Origin: Micropterus salmoides
Taxonomy: Eukaryota > Chordata > Actinopteri > Centrarchiformes > Centrarchidae
Length of the DNA: 64,000 bases
Assembly (NCBI RefSeq): GCF_014851395.1
Contig: NW_024040040.1
Coordinates: 21,619,000-21,682,999, forward strand
Direction: 5' to 3'
Shown here: piece after piece, positions 24,844-31,240 of the stretch
Position numbering within the stretch: the stretch's first letter is position 1
Layout: the number at the start of each line of letters is the position of its first letter
Notes under the pieces: model-generated
Database searches by the model: none
Told to the model about the DNA's origin: nothing
The model's input: only the letters and a program-made list of their open reading frames with translations
Program-made: the position numbers and the translations under genes

Positions 24844-27481
24844 CTGACCTGGGCATGGACCAAAGCGTCGTTGAAAAGGATGAACCAGTTGACGGAAAAC
24901 CTCCCGGCGTTCTGCAGGGTCAGAGCTTTGTTACTGCTCTCGCAGATCAGCCGGCGGTGAGGCTTCCTCAGCGAGTCCTGACAACACACAATGACACCAT
25001 TCAGCAAAATGTGACACCTCCAGGTCTCAATGTGAAGGATACGCTTGGTGGTAATGAAAAGGAATGCGCACACTCAGCGAGTTTACCGTCATTTTGCCAG
25101 GGAAGCTCTTCCAGAAATGAAAGGTGTAGTTGGCGTCCTTCCTTTTTCTCTTCAGCTGGAGGGCCAACGCTTCGAACTTTGAGCAGCTGTCCTGCAGCCT
25201 CTGGTACTCATTGGAGCACTGGCAACACATACACAAGCACACACAAGGTTATATATATTTACAGTGACATAAATTGTGATTTTCTATAGGGTAGGTTCCG
25301 ATTCTGTTGATTTTTCCAATAGAAATAACGTGAAACCCTAAACATTTGAGGTGTTTTAAACATATCTTAATTCACTTTTTAGGAAGGTTTTAGGGTTAAG
25401 TTAATATTGCTTTTTAAGTTGAATTTCAGCAAAAACAATAAAACAATCAAAATAAACTACACCCAATTTTTAAAAAAATATTTTGCTCTTTTTAATAATC
25501 TAAAAACCATTGTTTTGAGGGGGAGCCTGATGTTGATTCAATTTCTAATATTTTCTTATTGAATTGTTAAAACTGTATTCATCTACCACATGATTACACT
25601 CTGAAGACAAAATGTGCTTAAATTGTAAAACACAGAATTCAGAAACACTACTATCCCCCCCTGAAAAAAATCCTAGGGGAAAAACTGAAAAACAAAAAAT
25701 ACAAATACCAAAATCATTCATCCATCTTCTGTCAGTGGTGAATACTTTTTGAATTAAATTACGGAAGAAAATTTACTTTTCCACAATGATTTTTTTCTTT
25801 TGACTTTTTCACATTTTTTCTTAATAAATTGGAAGGAAGCGAGGTGTGTGTGTGTGTGTGCTGCCTGCGGTCAGTAAATTAAAAAAAACATAAAAATCAT
25901 TGTCTTGACTAGTGCTTGTTTCACCTACCACTTCAAAGCAGGTGGCCAGTTTGAGCAGCAACCGGCTGTATTCATGAAGGTGGGGAGTTGGGAGATAGAA
26001 GAGTGCCACCAGGAGGTCCGCCATGGTAAGGTTCTCCTCGCTGCACTCAGACAGCTTCTGAAGCAGCTCAGCACTCTTCCCAAAGAAATCTCTTCAAAGA
26101 AAATTATCTAGTTGTTTATCAGCTACATTTATCACATTTAGAGTACTGTTCTCTTGTGTTTTTGGCTGTTGCATTGAAATATTGCTGGATTTTTAGGAAA
26201 GTGTGAAAAAGTGTGTCTGTGTGTGCTCACAGAGAGGGTTTGATCAGGGTCTGGAAACCTCCCATTACATGGAAGTTGCCCACAGCGCTGCAGTACCTTG
26301 GCGTTGACAAAGAAACAAGTGTTCAAAGTTCAATCTATTGTTTAAAATGAAGTGTACAAATATTCAAATTCATGATGGGGAACACATACTCATGGTGAGA
26401 GTCGAGGAAGATGCTGGCATAGTCGAGGATGAGCAGGCTCTTGACATTGCGGCCGCGGCGCAGGTTTGCGGTGAGGCTGGCGGCGTGCTGCCCAGTTAGA
26501 TGACACAAGAGACTGAATTGGCCTGCCAGAGTCTGCAGGAGACCGAGGGCCACTGGGCTGAGGGCCGAATTCAGAGACTCTGGAGAAAGACGGCACAAAA
26601 ATGGAAACAAACGATAAAAATTGTGCTGATTTAAAAGATTTGCCTCCTGTGTTCAAATCTGGGAATTCTCTCTTTTCCTCCTTTTTTCCTGATGGGCCAC
26701 TCACCCAGCTCCAGCAGGGGGCGTATGATCTGTGTCTTGACGTTACAAAGCTTGCAGTAGAACTTTCTCTCGGCTGACGCCAGCTCATGGAGGCTGGCGA
26801 TGAAGCCCATCACGTTCTGGTCCGAGAGCGCCACGCACCGCTGTCCCCCCGCAAACACACTGCTCACATAACGCAGCTGCAACACATGGGAATCACAAAA
26901 AACTGCCATCACACACTTTTATTATAGTTTAAGCTATTAGAACTTTAAATGATCTTTAGATACCGTACATTTATTACATTTCCTTTGATTTTAATCCCTC
27001 TCTGATGCTGTAATTATATAATAAGACCTCTTATCTCGTGTTACCTGTTCACTGAGTTATTATCAAGGCATTAGTCTGTTGGGTCAAAGCTACTTCAGAA
27101 AGGTAACTACTTGTATGACTGTTAAATGTTATTATTAATTATTATCCAATCCAAAAAAAACTAGAAGACGTTTCATCCCTCATCCAAGAGACTTCTTCAG
27201 TTCTGAATTAAATTTCGAATGAATTTTTGTTTCAAAACTTCCCAGGAAACTGAACAAGCATTTCCACTTGGCCTCAGGTGAAGATACCAACGATGGTCGT
27301 TCAGACTTGGCCACGGGTGGTTCTAACGACCATGATGACTGTCGTTACCACAGCTAGGAGCACTAACGGACCAGTGGTATTGACGAACCTAGCTAATGAT
27401 CCCACAGAGGTTAAATAGCTGAGTTTCCTTACCAGTCAGACAGAATCGTTTTGGCTGAACAACATGGTACTGAAACCCATC

Positions 27482-27516
<35 letters not shown>

Positions 27517-29590
27517 CATAATGCCAATCAATACACAACTCATTGAATCATGATACACGACTGTGTTGTACAAAATCACATAAAGAAATACTGTGTTTTA
27601 GACTACTGTTGGTTTCTATACACTTCATGCAGGACAATGTGTTTACTTAACTGTACTTTGATTCAGCAGTAGTCTAAGATCCTGCAAACAAACTACCAGT
27701 TACTTTGTCCTTACGTTCATGCAGAAGGGCAGTAGTACAGGCTGCTGGGTGTAGCCGCCAGCCCACTGCTCCTCTTCCTCCTGCTGACCCAGCTGGCTCT
27801 CTTCTGCCCCCTCTTTCACCTGCTGTCCGCTGTAATAAATGATGGGCTGGATGCAGTCTCCGTCTGCGAGCAGGAGGGTGTGTCTCTCTCCGGCACTTAC
27901 ATCCCAGACCCGGATCCCCTCCGATAGCTGCAAGGGGAAGCAGAGAGGAACATGTAAATGTAAAGATACACTGAGCCTAAGTGCTCAAACAGAAACTAAC
28001 TCACACACTGGTAGAACACTTCAACATGCAGCCTGGAGGAGCCGGGGATTGAACCACCGACATTCCGATTAACGGGCAACCCGCTCTACCCCCTGAGCCA
28101 CAGTCACCCTACAGGAACAGGAGTTATTGAACTTCAGGGCTTCCTGTACCTGTGTGTTTGTAAAGGAGGTGGTCTCCTCACCTTTGCAAGGCGGGGGACG
28201 GTGCTGGGTGACTCCATGTGTCCAAGCTGACCAGAGCTGTTACTTCCCCATGAAAACACCTGGAAGACAGAGGCCCTTTTTTATGTCATCAAACTCCACA
28301 GTGAAGTCTACATTTGGCCAAATAAACACAAGGATAGAAATGGAAAAGGAAAACTGGTTGGAAACAATTGTTTCTGGAGTGTAAAATACTGTGGTGGTAA
28401 TGCTGTGTAGCTGGTAAAAGGACTGAAGCCTCTGACTGACCTGAGACTGAGCAGTCAGAGCGAGGGAATGATGAGCGCCGGCCGCCACCAGCACCACCTC
28501 CTTATTGTTCAGACTCTTGATGCACAGCGGCTGTAATCTGCAAAAAGACACATCACACCACTGTCATAGATGATTAACATATTTTAGTGGCCCACAACAG
28601 CTTGTGTATATCTTTATAACCTTTAAAACCTCTTTTACAAGTGAGACCTACTCAATACAGGGTCAGATAGCAGGATCAAACAGATAACCAAGCAACAATA
28701 AGAACCAATCACAACAACATCATTAGGTACAACAGAAAACACAGCACAACAACACAACATTTAGATATTACATAATACCCTACATAGTACTGTTCACAAA
28801 AACAACAGTATTAGATCATAGATTTAATAAAGAGTTAAGTGGTAATGGAATTGGCAAAGAAGCTGCAGTTAGCGGTGACCACCTCCTTTATTCTGTGTTT
28901 AAAATCATTTAGAGAGATGAGGGATTGAAGTTTGAGCTTGGTCTGCACATCATTCCAAGACCAAGGGCCATAACAGAACAGGCTTAGCTTTCCAGCTTCT
29001 GTTCTGATAGCAGGCACTTTGAACTGTAGCCACTTATGTGACCTGAGATTATGACGGCTTTGAAAAGTTAAAAATGTCCTAATTAAATAATTTGGATAGT
29101 TTACCTAAAATTATCTTATAATTTAAAACAACACTTCATTACATTTAACTGCTTTTATGCTTGTATGCAAAAACGTCAATGAAGTTCTAAGACAATTATT
29201 CCTGTATTGGCCTGAAATAAGCAAAAACCTTTCTGTAGGTCGTATTCAAGGACTACACAATTATGCATATTACAGTTTGAATGAATGTAGTCTCAGGCCC
29301 TTCCTTGGTCTCATGCTCTCATTTCTGTTGTGCTGTTATTGTTTTGTGAATTTTATTCTTTGCGCAGTGCAGAAACAGAGTCACTGACAGATGCAGTGCA
29401 GCGAACCTTCCTCCTACCTGTCCAGAGTGTCTCCATGTCCCAGCTGTCCGTGCTCGCAACGGCCCCAACTCCACACCTCCGTCTGCAGGTGGGAAAAGCC
29501 TCCTGGGCCTCGGCAACCGCCCCTCCTATCGGGGTGAGGGCGACTGCACGCATCCTCGGGTGGCCAACTTTCTTCAGCAGCCGTGGGACA
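2972..29590 (-). CDS. als2: als2 (alsin), partial gene, 21 internal coding exons
   Basis: Alsin is a cytosolic and endosomal guanine nucleotide exchange factor for Rab5 (VPS9 domain), also linked to Rac signalling, and is mutated in juvenile ALS. Exons in transcript order: 29590-29418, 28537-28441, 28259-28182, 27927-27715, 26876-26705, 26579-26390, 26296-26231, 26091-25929, 25218-25087, 24977-24849, 22202-22132, 20345-20279, 19254-19052, 18959-18894, 14864-14766, 6381-6217, 5822-5711, 4945-4868, 4370-4237, 4153-3989, 3071-2972. They total 2,673 nt and stay open as 891 codons with matching phases and AG/GT borders. Domains in the partial protein: RCC1 repeats (about 1-187), DH (187-428), PH (430-540), MORN repeats (about 565-790), linker to VPS9 (800-891). 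Human alsin is about 1,657 residues, so roughly the first 500 and last 250 are missing here. Many introns hold transposons. Identification rests on remembered family similarity and is strong; which teleost als2 paralogue this is cannot be told. Confidence 0.95.
3102..3874. mobile_element. Putative MITE with TTTAAAGAGGT ends
   Basis: The left end reads TTTAAAGAGGTGGTATT and the right end, reversed, reads TTTAAAGAGGTCATATTATG, giving imperfect terminal inverted repeats. No open frame of note inside. The family is common in teleosts by my recollection; I cannot name it. It fills most of the intron between als2 exons a20 and a21. Confidence 0.6.
3989..4153 (-). CDS. als2: als2 exon a20 (linker before VPS9)
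   Basis: 165 nt encoding KLGRLCVCAEDKWQAVFEEC, then WSQLGCEAPDQGENWKAWEN and ALTTRRQHIQD. A Trp-rich helical linker of alsin. Confidence 0.95.
4237..4370 (-). CDS. als2: als2 exon a19 (last MORN repeat)
   Basis: 134 nt encoding GVLTIANGDYLEGSFSGEWG, GLKVAGSYFKPNLFD and DKEKTRA. The donor is read as GCCGT/GTAAGC, which keeps phase with a20. Confidence 0.94.
4868..4945 (-). CDS. als2: als2 exon a18 (MORN repeat)
   Basis: 78 nt, 26 codons, phase 0. It encodes GTGILLSEDDTVYEGEF then SDDWTLNGK, a strongly conserved alsin MORN segment. Confidence 0.95.
4946..5710. other. als2 intron, AT-rich, no gene seen
   Basis: Intron between exons a17 and a18. I see no coding exon or clear transposon. A stretch near 5441-5470 (CTGATGAAGGTCTGGCGAGC) resembles a dispersed teleost repeat fragment. 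Confidence 0.5.
5711..5822 (-). CDS. als2: als2 exon a17 (MORN repeat)
   Basis: 112 nt encoding GEKYMGMWQDHLRQGTGVVV and TQFGLYYEGAFKDNKMM. Joining it to a16 across the split codon gives Thr-Lys-Gly-Glu-Lys, as expected for alsin. Confidence 0.95.
6217..6381 (-). CDS. als2: als2 exon a16 (MORN repeats)
   Basis: 165 nt encoding YASGEVYDGSFQDSMRHGHG, then LRSGKLNTSSPSVFIGQWLQ and DKKTGYGVFDDIT, two MORN repeats. The 8.4-kb intron before it is almost entirely repeat DNA. Confidence 0.95.
6521..9810 (-). mobile_element. Composite repeat copy I (inverted)
   Basis: Read on the minus strand, the 5' module begins at 9810 (TTAAAGCTGCAAGCAGCG), single-copy sequence spans about 9530-8205, and tandem 468-bp units span about 8205-6875. 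An A/T-rich joint follows, then five reiterations of the ~50-bp 3' terminus (AGGGCCCGAGCACGACCGTG on the plus strand) at 6521-6785. The divergent last unit seen in other copies is deleted. The copy begins 139 bp from als2 exon a16. Class unknown to me. Confidence 0.85.
6875..8205. repeat. 468-bp tandem units, about three, copy I
   Basis: The landmark GTATCTTGTCCAGACGCAC recurs near 6944, 7413 and 7881, a spacing of 468-469 bp. Adjacent units differ at only a few positions. Each unit contains CATGTACATG, AACGAAGCAGCCCCCGCC and CTCCTCCTAGGGATTTAGTC. Confidence 0.9.
9811..11004 (+). mobile_element. Composite repeat copy II (5'-truncated)
   Basis: It begins inside the single-copy region (TTTTTTTGTGTATTTAATTG), carries one 468-bp unit near 9950-10420, the divergent last unit (GGCGCTAGCGAGTCATTTTG near 10790), an A/TAA joint and one 3' terminus ending GGGCCCTAA. 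It abuts copy I head to head and is followed by a TA tract (11005-11026) and copy III. Confidence 0.85.
11027..14641 (+). mobile_element. Composite repeat copy III
   Basis: The full order is visible: 5' module 11027-11310, single-copy part to about 12990, two 468-bp units (landmark CTGGACAAGATACACGTACC near 13365 and 13833), the divergent last unit at about 14200-14510, an A/TAA joint and two 3' termini ending at 14641. It ends 125 bp from als2 exon a15. Confidence 0.87.
14766..14864 (-). CDS. als2: als2 exon a15 (MORN repeat)
   Basis: 99 nt encoding FGEFDAPNKTLNKSDHYQGH then WKEGKMHGLGTY. It completes a Gly codon with a14. The donor lies 125 bp from the end of composite-repeat copy III. Confidence 0.95.
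14974..15008. repeat. Short inverted repeat at the LINE 5' joint
   Basis: TCCTATGACAGAATA is followed after eight bases by TATTCTGTCACAGGA, a 14 of 15 match as an inverted repeat. It sits where LINE coding sequence begins and may be a 5' inversion scar. Confidence 0.55.
15008..16787 (+). pseudogene. LINE reverse transcriptase pseudogene
   Basis: Recognisable RT motifs in order: FRPISKLPFIAKILERIVSE, FQSGFRKYHSAETALL, LLDLSAAFDTIDH, PQGSVLGPILFS, and after a TAG stop at 15901 the catalytic FHIYADDTQMYLP. Then come KNLGVWFDSNLNF and the C-terminal RAPRLWNSLPEEIRSAESV. At least one nonsense codon and several frameshifts break it, so it cannot encode an active enzyme. The motif set fits the L2/CR1 group. 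Confidence 0.87.
16830..18740. repeat. Insertion in the LINE 3' UTR with two diverged satellite-like units
   Basis: Two related stretches, about 17160-17410 and 18290-18540, share CTCCTCCTAGAC, TTGCCACCAAATTTT, AAGTTGTATAAAGC, TTTTCAAGATAT and ATCACAAAACTCACAGGATA. About 870 bp of unrelated sequence lies between them. The motif order (GCCATTTTGAATTT, CTCCTCCTAG, AAGTTGT, a GGCGTGGC-type box, GGTGGCGCT) parallels the 468-bp units of the composite repeat, at much lower identity. Confidence 0.6.
18894..18959 (-). CDS. als2: als2 exon a14 (MORN repeat)
   Basis: 66 nt encoding GVLKWSDGRIYTGTFKNGLE and DG, a MORN repeat. Only about 30 bp of intron separate its donor (GTGAGT) from the 3' tail of an inserted LINE. 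Confidence 0.94.
19052..19254 (-). CDS. als2: als2 exon a13 (end of PH, first MORN repeat)
   Basis: 203 nt encoding AKWLCSINQAVDQAL (the last PH helix), a Gly/Ser/Gln linker, PPISRMASYTFYKDGRLKDA and YEGRWLAGKPNG, the first MORN repeat. Donor GTTGGA is weak but in the correct phase. Confidence 0.94.
19345..19700. mobile_element. Possible hAT fragment
   Basis: TTAGGGCTGCACGATTTGGAC at about 19351 resembles a common teleost DNA-transposon tip. I find no matching opposite end, so the borders are uncertain. Confidence 0.35.
20279..20345 (-). CDS. als2: als2 exon a12 (PH domain)
   Basis: 67 nt encoding YGLKVIAPEETFTLLASSP and MEK. The acceptor AG is preceded by a pure TG tract instead of a pyrimidine tract, and a Tc1 element begins only 29 bp upstream. 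The length is not a multiple of three, so skipping it would shift the frame. Confidence 0.93.
20349..20370. repeat. CA microsatellite at the als2 exon a12 acceptor
   Basis: About 22 bp of CA repeat directly adjoin the splice acceptor of exon a12; on the transcript strand it is a TG tract in the place of the polypyrimidine tract. Confidence 0.9.
20375..22008 (-). mobile_element. Full-length Tc1 transposon with IR/DR ends
   Basis: 1,634 bp flanked by TA dinucleotides (20373-20374 and 22009-22010). Inverted repeats are 20375-20590 and 21792-22008. They differ by about one substitution and one A-run length change, so roughly 99% identical. Each arm carries an outer and an inner direct repeat around AAGTATTCAGACCC, the IR/DR layout of Sleeping Beauty-like elements. 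It lies in the als2 intron between exons a11 and a12, same strand as the gene. Confidence 0.95.
20591..21619 (-). CDS. Tc1 transposase, uninterrupted reading frame
   Basis: Encodes a Tc1/mariner DD34E transposase. Seen in order: a paired helix-turn-helix N-terminus (RDRIVARHRSGQGYKKIS, VPKSTVASIILKW), an AT-hook-like GRPAKL linker, then the catalytic blocks ILWSDETKIELFG, GGGSIMLWGCFSA, FQQDNDPKHTAK and SPDLNPIEHLWRDLK. The frame is open from a GTG codon at 21631; the first ATG in frame is at 21619 (MRIMRSKELPEELRDR), giving 342 codons. Related elements as I recall them have ATG at the GTG position, so the original start may be lost. The stop codon abuts the left inverted repeat. No internal stop or frameshift, so it is possibly functional if initiation at the second Met works. 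Confidence 0.93.
   Translation of the reverse strand: MRIMRSKELPEELRDRIVARHRSGQGYKKISAALKVPKSTVASIILKWKTFGTTRTLPRAGRPAKLSYRGRRALVREVKKNPKVTVAELQRCSREMGESCSKSTITVAIHQSGLYGRVARRKPLLSARHMKACMEFAKKHLKDSKMVINKILWSDETKIELFGLNSKRYVWRTPGTAHHLSNTVSTVKHGGGSIMLWGCFSAAGTGRLVAIEGKMNAAKYRDILDENLFQSALDLRLGRRFTFQQDNDPKHTAKITKEWLHNNSVAVLEWPSQSPDLNPIEHLWRDLKMAVHQRLPSNLTELERICKEGWQRIPKSRCEKLVASFPKRLMAVLDQKGASTKY
22132..22202 (-). CDS. als2: als2 exon a11 (PH domain)
   Basis: 71 nt encoding FSTHHIFPLATLWVEPIPEE. It follows a10 in phase 0 and ends two bases into a Leu codon. Acceptor CTCCTCCAG, donor GTAAGTC. Confidence 0.95.
22680..23300. repeat. Purine-rich GGAAGTAAA repeat tract
   Basis: Imperfect repetition of GGAAGTAAAG-like words over about 600 bp. 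It contains a diverged internal duplication: GAACTAAGCATGTATACTCT near 22914 and GAACTAAGCATGCATACTCT near 23158. A shorter patch of the same words is at about 24280-24405. Intronic in als2. Confidence 0.7.
23460..24240. other. als2 intron, no gene seen
   Basis: AT-rich intron sequence between exons a10 and a11 without coding exons or a recognisable transposon. Confidence 0.5.
24792..24840. repeat. GT microsatellite at the als2 exon a10 donor
   Basis: About 48 bp of GT repeat end only 8 bp from exon a10, so the intron starts GTCAGCTA followed by a long CA tract on the transcript strand. Confidence 0.92.
24849..24977 (-). CDS. als2: als2 exon a10 (PH domain)
   Basis: 129 nt, 43 codons. It encodes DSLRKPHRRLICESSNKALT and NAGRFSVNWFILFNDALVHA, the first strands of the PH domain. 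Its donor (GTCAGCTA) is followed at once by a long CA tract (24792-24840 on the plus strand is GT). Confidence 0.95.
25087..25218 (-). CDS. als2: als2 exon a9 (DH-PH junction)
   Basis: 132 nt, 44 codons, phase 0 at both ends. It encodes EYQRLQDSCSKFEALALQL, then a basic KRKRKDA and FHFWKSFPGKMT. The FWKxFPGKMT motif leads into the PH domain. Confidence 0.95.
25219..25928. other. als2 intron, AT-rich, no gene seen
   Basis: Intron between exons a8 and a9 with a short GT repeat at about 25842-25860. Nothing else recognised. Confidence 0.5.
25929..26091 (-). CDS. als2: als2 exon a8 (DH domain)
   Basis: 163 nt encoding DFFGKSAELLQKL, LLVALFYLPTPHLHEYSRLL and LKLATCFEV at the end. The LHxYxxLLLKLATCFEV block is the conserved C-terminal DH helix. 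Donor GTAGGT. Confidence 0.95.
26231..26296 (-). CDS. als2: als2 exon a7 (DH domain)
   Basis: 66 nt encoding YCSAVGNFHVMGGFQTL and KPS. The acceptor is CGCCAAG and the donor GTGAGC. The short exon fits its neighbours in phase and matches the alsin order. Confidence 0.93.
26390..26579 (-). CDS. als2: als2 exon a6 (DH domain)
   Basis: 190 nt, phases 1 to 2. Residues such as LLQTLAGQFSLLCHLTGQH and SLLILDYASIFLDSHHE match the helical DH core of alsin. Acceptor TTTCTCCAG. Confidence 0.94.
26705..26876 (-). CDS. als2: als2 exon a5 (start of DH domain)
   Basis: 172 nt. It encodes FAGGQRCVALSDQNVMGF then ASLHELASAERKFYCKL and IIRPLLEL, the beginning of the Dbl-homology (RhoGEF) domain. It follows a4 in phase 0 and ends one base into a codon. 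Confidence 0.95.
26877..27714. other. als2 intron with a dispersed repeat fragment and an ATA repeat
   Basis: At about 27172-27213 is GACGTTTCATCCCTCATCCA followed by AGAGACTTCTTCAGTTC, matching the repeat at 50830-50870. An AAT/ATA trinucleotide tract occupies about 27481-27517. Confidence 0.65.
27715..27927 (-). CDS. als2: als2 exon a4 (last RCC1 repeat and acidic insert)
   Basis: 213 nt, 71 codons, phase 0 at both ends. It contains VSAGERHTLLLADGDC and SGQQV, then a Glu/Gln-rich insert (EEEEQ) and GGYTQQPVLLPFCMN, the conserved exit of the RCC1-like region of alsin. Confidence 0.95.
28000..28115 (-). mobile_element. tRNA-derived SINE fragment
   Basis: On the minus strand it reads TGGCTCAGGGGGTAGAGCGG (box A-like) and GGTGGTTCAATCCCCGGC (box B-like) with tRNA-like spacing. 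A common teleost SINE head with a short truncated body, inside the als2 intron between a3 and a4. Confidence 0.75.
28182..28259 (-). CDS. als2: als2 exon a3 (RCC1 repeat)
   Basis: 78 nt, 26 codons, phase 0 at both ends. It encodes VFSWGSNSSGQLGH followed by STVPRLAK, a classic RCC1 repeat. Acceptor TTCCAG, donor GTGAG. Confidence 0.94.
28441..28537 (-). CDS. als2: als2 exon a2 (RCC1 repeat)
   Basis: 97 nt. It completes an Arg codon with a1 and encodes LQPLCIKSLNNKEVV, then AAGAHHSLALT, the typical RCC1 G-x-x-HS-x-AL strand. Acceptor TTTGCAG, donor GTCAG. Confidence 0.93.
28618..29050 (-). mobile_element. LINE 3' fragment
   Basis: The minus-strand frame at 29017-28835 encodes RTEAGKLSLFCYGPWSWND then VQTKLKLQSLISLNDFK, the C-terminal tail typical of non-LTR reverse transcriptases, followed by a 3' UTR-like sequence. 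Intronic in als2. Confidence 0.65.
29418..29590 (-). CDS. als2: als2 exon a1 (RCC1 repeat)
   Basis: 173 nt, phase 0 start after CCCACAG, donor GTAGG. It encodes an RCC1 blade with VWSWGRCEHGQLGHGD near its end. The preceding residues are Pro/Arg/Gly-rich and poorly conserved. This is the most 5' alsin exon I can find in the window. Confidence 0.88.
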
Positions 29591-29756
29591 CTGTGGGTGC
29601 ACAGACAAAACAAAAACAAAACTGTATTTCTTAATTATTTTCCTTTTTCAGGATGATCCACTGTGAACGCACATTTCGGGATTATCATTTTGCACATACT
29701 CTATATTGTGAACATTCCTTTCTCAATATTTCTAGATGTTCCATCCTGTTTGTTTT

Positions 29757-30010
29757 AATAATAATAATAATAAATTTTATTTATAGGCGCCTCTCTGAAC
29801 ACACAAGGTCACCTCACAAAACATAAAACAGTACAGCAATAAATTTATAAAATTAACAACTATAATTACAGTGCATAAAATCAGGGTACATAACAACTGT
29901 AAACAAAGATCGCTGTGACCTAATAAATAGTGGTCACGTGGTGCCAGTTTAAAAAGATGTGTTTTAAATTTAAAAGCTACAGATACATTTGACATATTTT
30001 TTAAATACAC
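29757..30010 (-). mobile_element. LINE/SINE 3' tail
   Basis: On the minus strand the sequence ends GGCGCCTATAAATAAAATTT then a TTA repeat (29757-29775), a common teleost retroposon tail. Confidence 0.55.
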
Positions 30011-30740
30011 TTCTCATATTTCTTACTGTAAATGTATATTATGACTTGACTTTTACAGTACTTGTTTTTTTCTTTTCATTTCTCTCACTATGTTTATTGT
30101 AGTGAAAGACCGATCAATCGGCCGATGTATAATCCTAAATGCAGCTCTAATCTAACAGCATTACTGACTAGCGTTACAAATATAAATGGTTATACTGCAG
30201 AGAATAATGCAGCTGAATGATGTCACAAACTGTACCCCACTCTCCCTTTAACACCAGCCAGAACTCAATGTACATTTCATCCATTGATTAAACTTCTAAA
30301 ACAACAGGTTACTGGCTGAGATAACACGTACAGTATATCGGATTGTACTCTTCATGGAATAATGGAATTACACATGACTTTGTTTTAGGTTATTGTTATG
30401 TACCAAAATACCAGGACAAATTATTAGATGTGAGAAACTATTAGAAATAAATAAACCTGAATCAGATTTTCATCAGTGTTGTAGTAATGAAGTGTGGAAT
30501 GTTGACATGTTTTCAGGCAAGCCTTGAACCTGAATGAATCTCAGGTGCAAAGTTCAGCAGAAGAAATCAATGTGTTATCAAAACAAAATGGCCGCACAGA
30601 GACAGCAGTGACGTTCACCTCATATCAGCCAGGTCAAGTCAAACATGCCAGCAAACAAACGATGAGGAGAAGCCTGCAGGCAGCAGACAGACAAACACTG
30701 AGATGTGGAGGGAGACAGGACTCGTTTCCCAGCACTTTTT
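30010..30740. other. Upstream als2 flank, no exon found
   Basis: Expected to hold intron or the next upstream alsin exon. I find no RCC1-like coding sequence on the minus strand up to the gap. Confidence 0.5.
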
Positions 30741-31240
30741 NNNNNNNNNNNNNNNNNNNNNNNNNNNNNNNNNNNNNNNNNNNNNNNNNNNNNNNNNNNN
30801 NNNNNNNNNNNNNNNNNNNNNNNNNNNNNNNNNNNNNNNNNNNNNNNNNNNNNNNNNNNNNNNNNNNNNNNNNNNNNNNNNNNNNNNNNNNNNNNNNNNN
30901 NNNNNNNNNNNNNNNNNNNNNNNNNNNNNNNNNNNNNNNNNNNNNNNNNNNNNNNNNNNNNNNNNNNNNNNNNNNNNNNNNNNNNNNNNNNNNNNNNNNN
31001 NNNNNNNNNNNNNNNNNNNNNNNNNNNNNNNNNNNNNNNNNNNNNNNNNNNNNNNNNNNNNNNNNNNNNNNNNNNNNNNNNNNNNNNNNNNNNNNNNNNN
31101 NNNNNNNNNNNNNNNNNNNNNNNNNNNNNNNNNNNNNNNNNNNNNNNNNNNNNNNNNNNNNNNNNNNNNNNNNNNNNNNNNNNNNNNNNNNNNNNNNNNN
31201 NNNNNNNNNNNNNNNNNNNNNNNNNNNNNNNNNNNNNNNN
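30741..31240. other. Assembly gap (exactly 500 N)
   Basis: A run of 500 N, a round number suggesting a placeholder of unknown true length. It separates the als2 side from the composite-repeat array and starts inside copy IV. Confidence 0.98.

Noticed and set aside
24502..25289. Frames rich in Val-Cys or Thr-His
   Set aside because: They are translations of CA/GT microsatellites and of the opposite strand of als2 exons.
28040..28110. A tRNA gene on the minus strand
   Set aside because: Box A- and B-like sequences are present but no cloverleaf closes, and the flanks fit a SINE.
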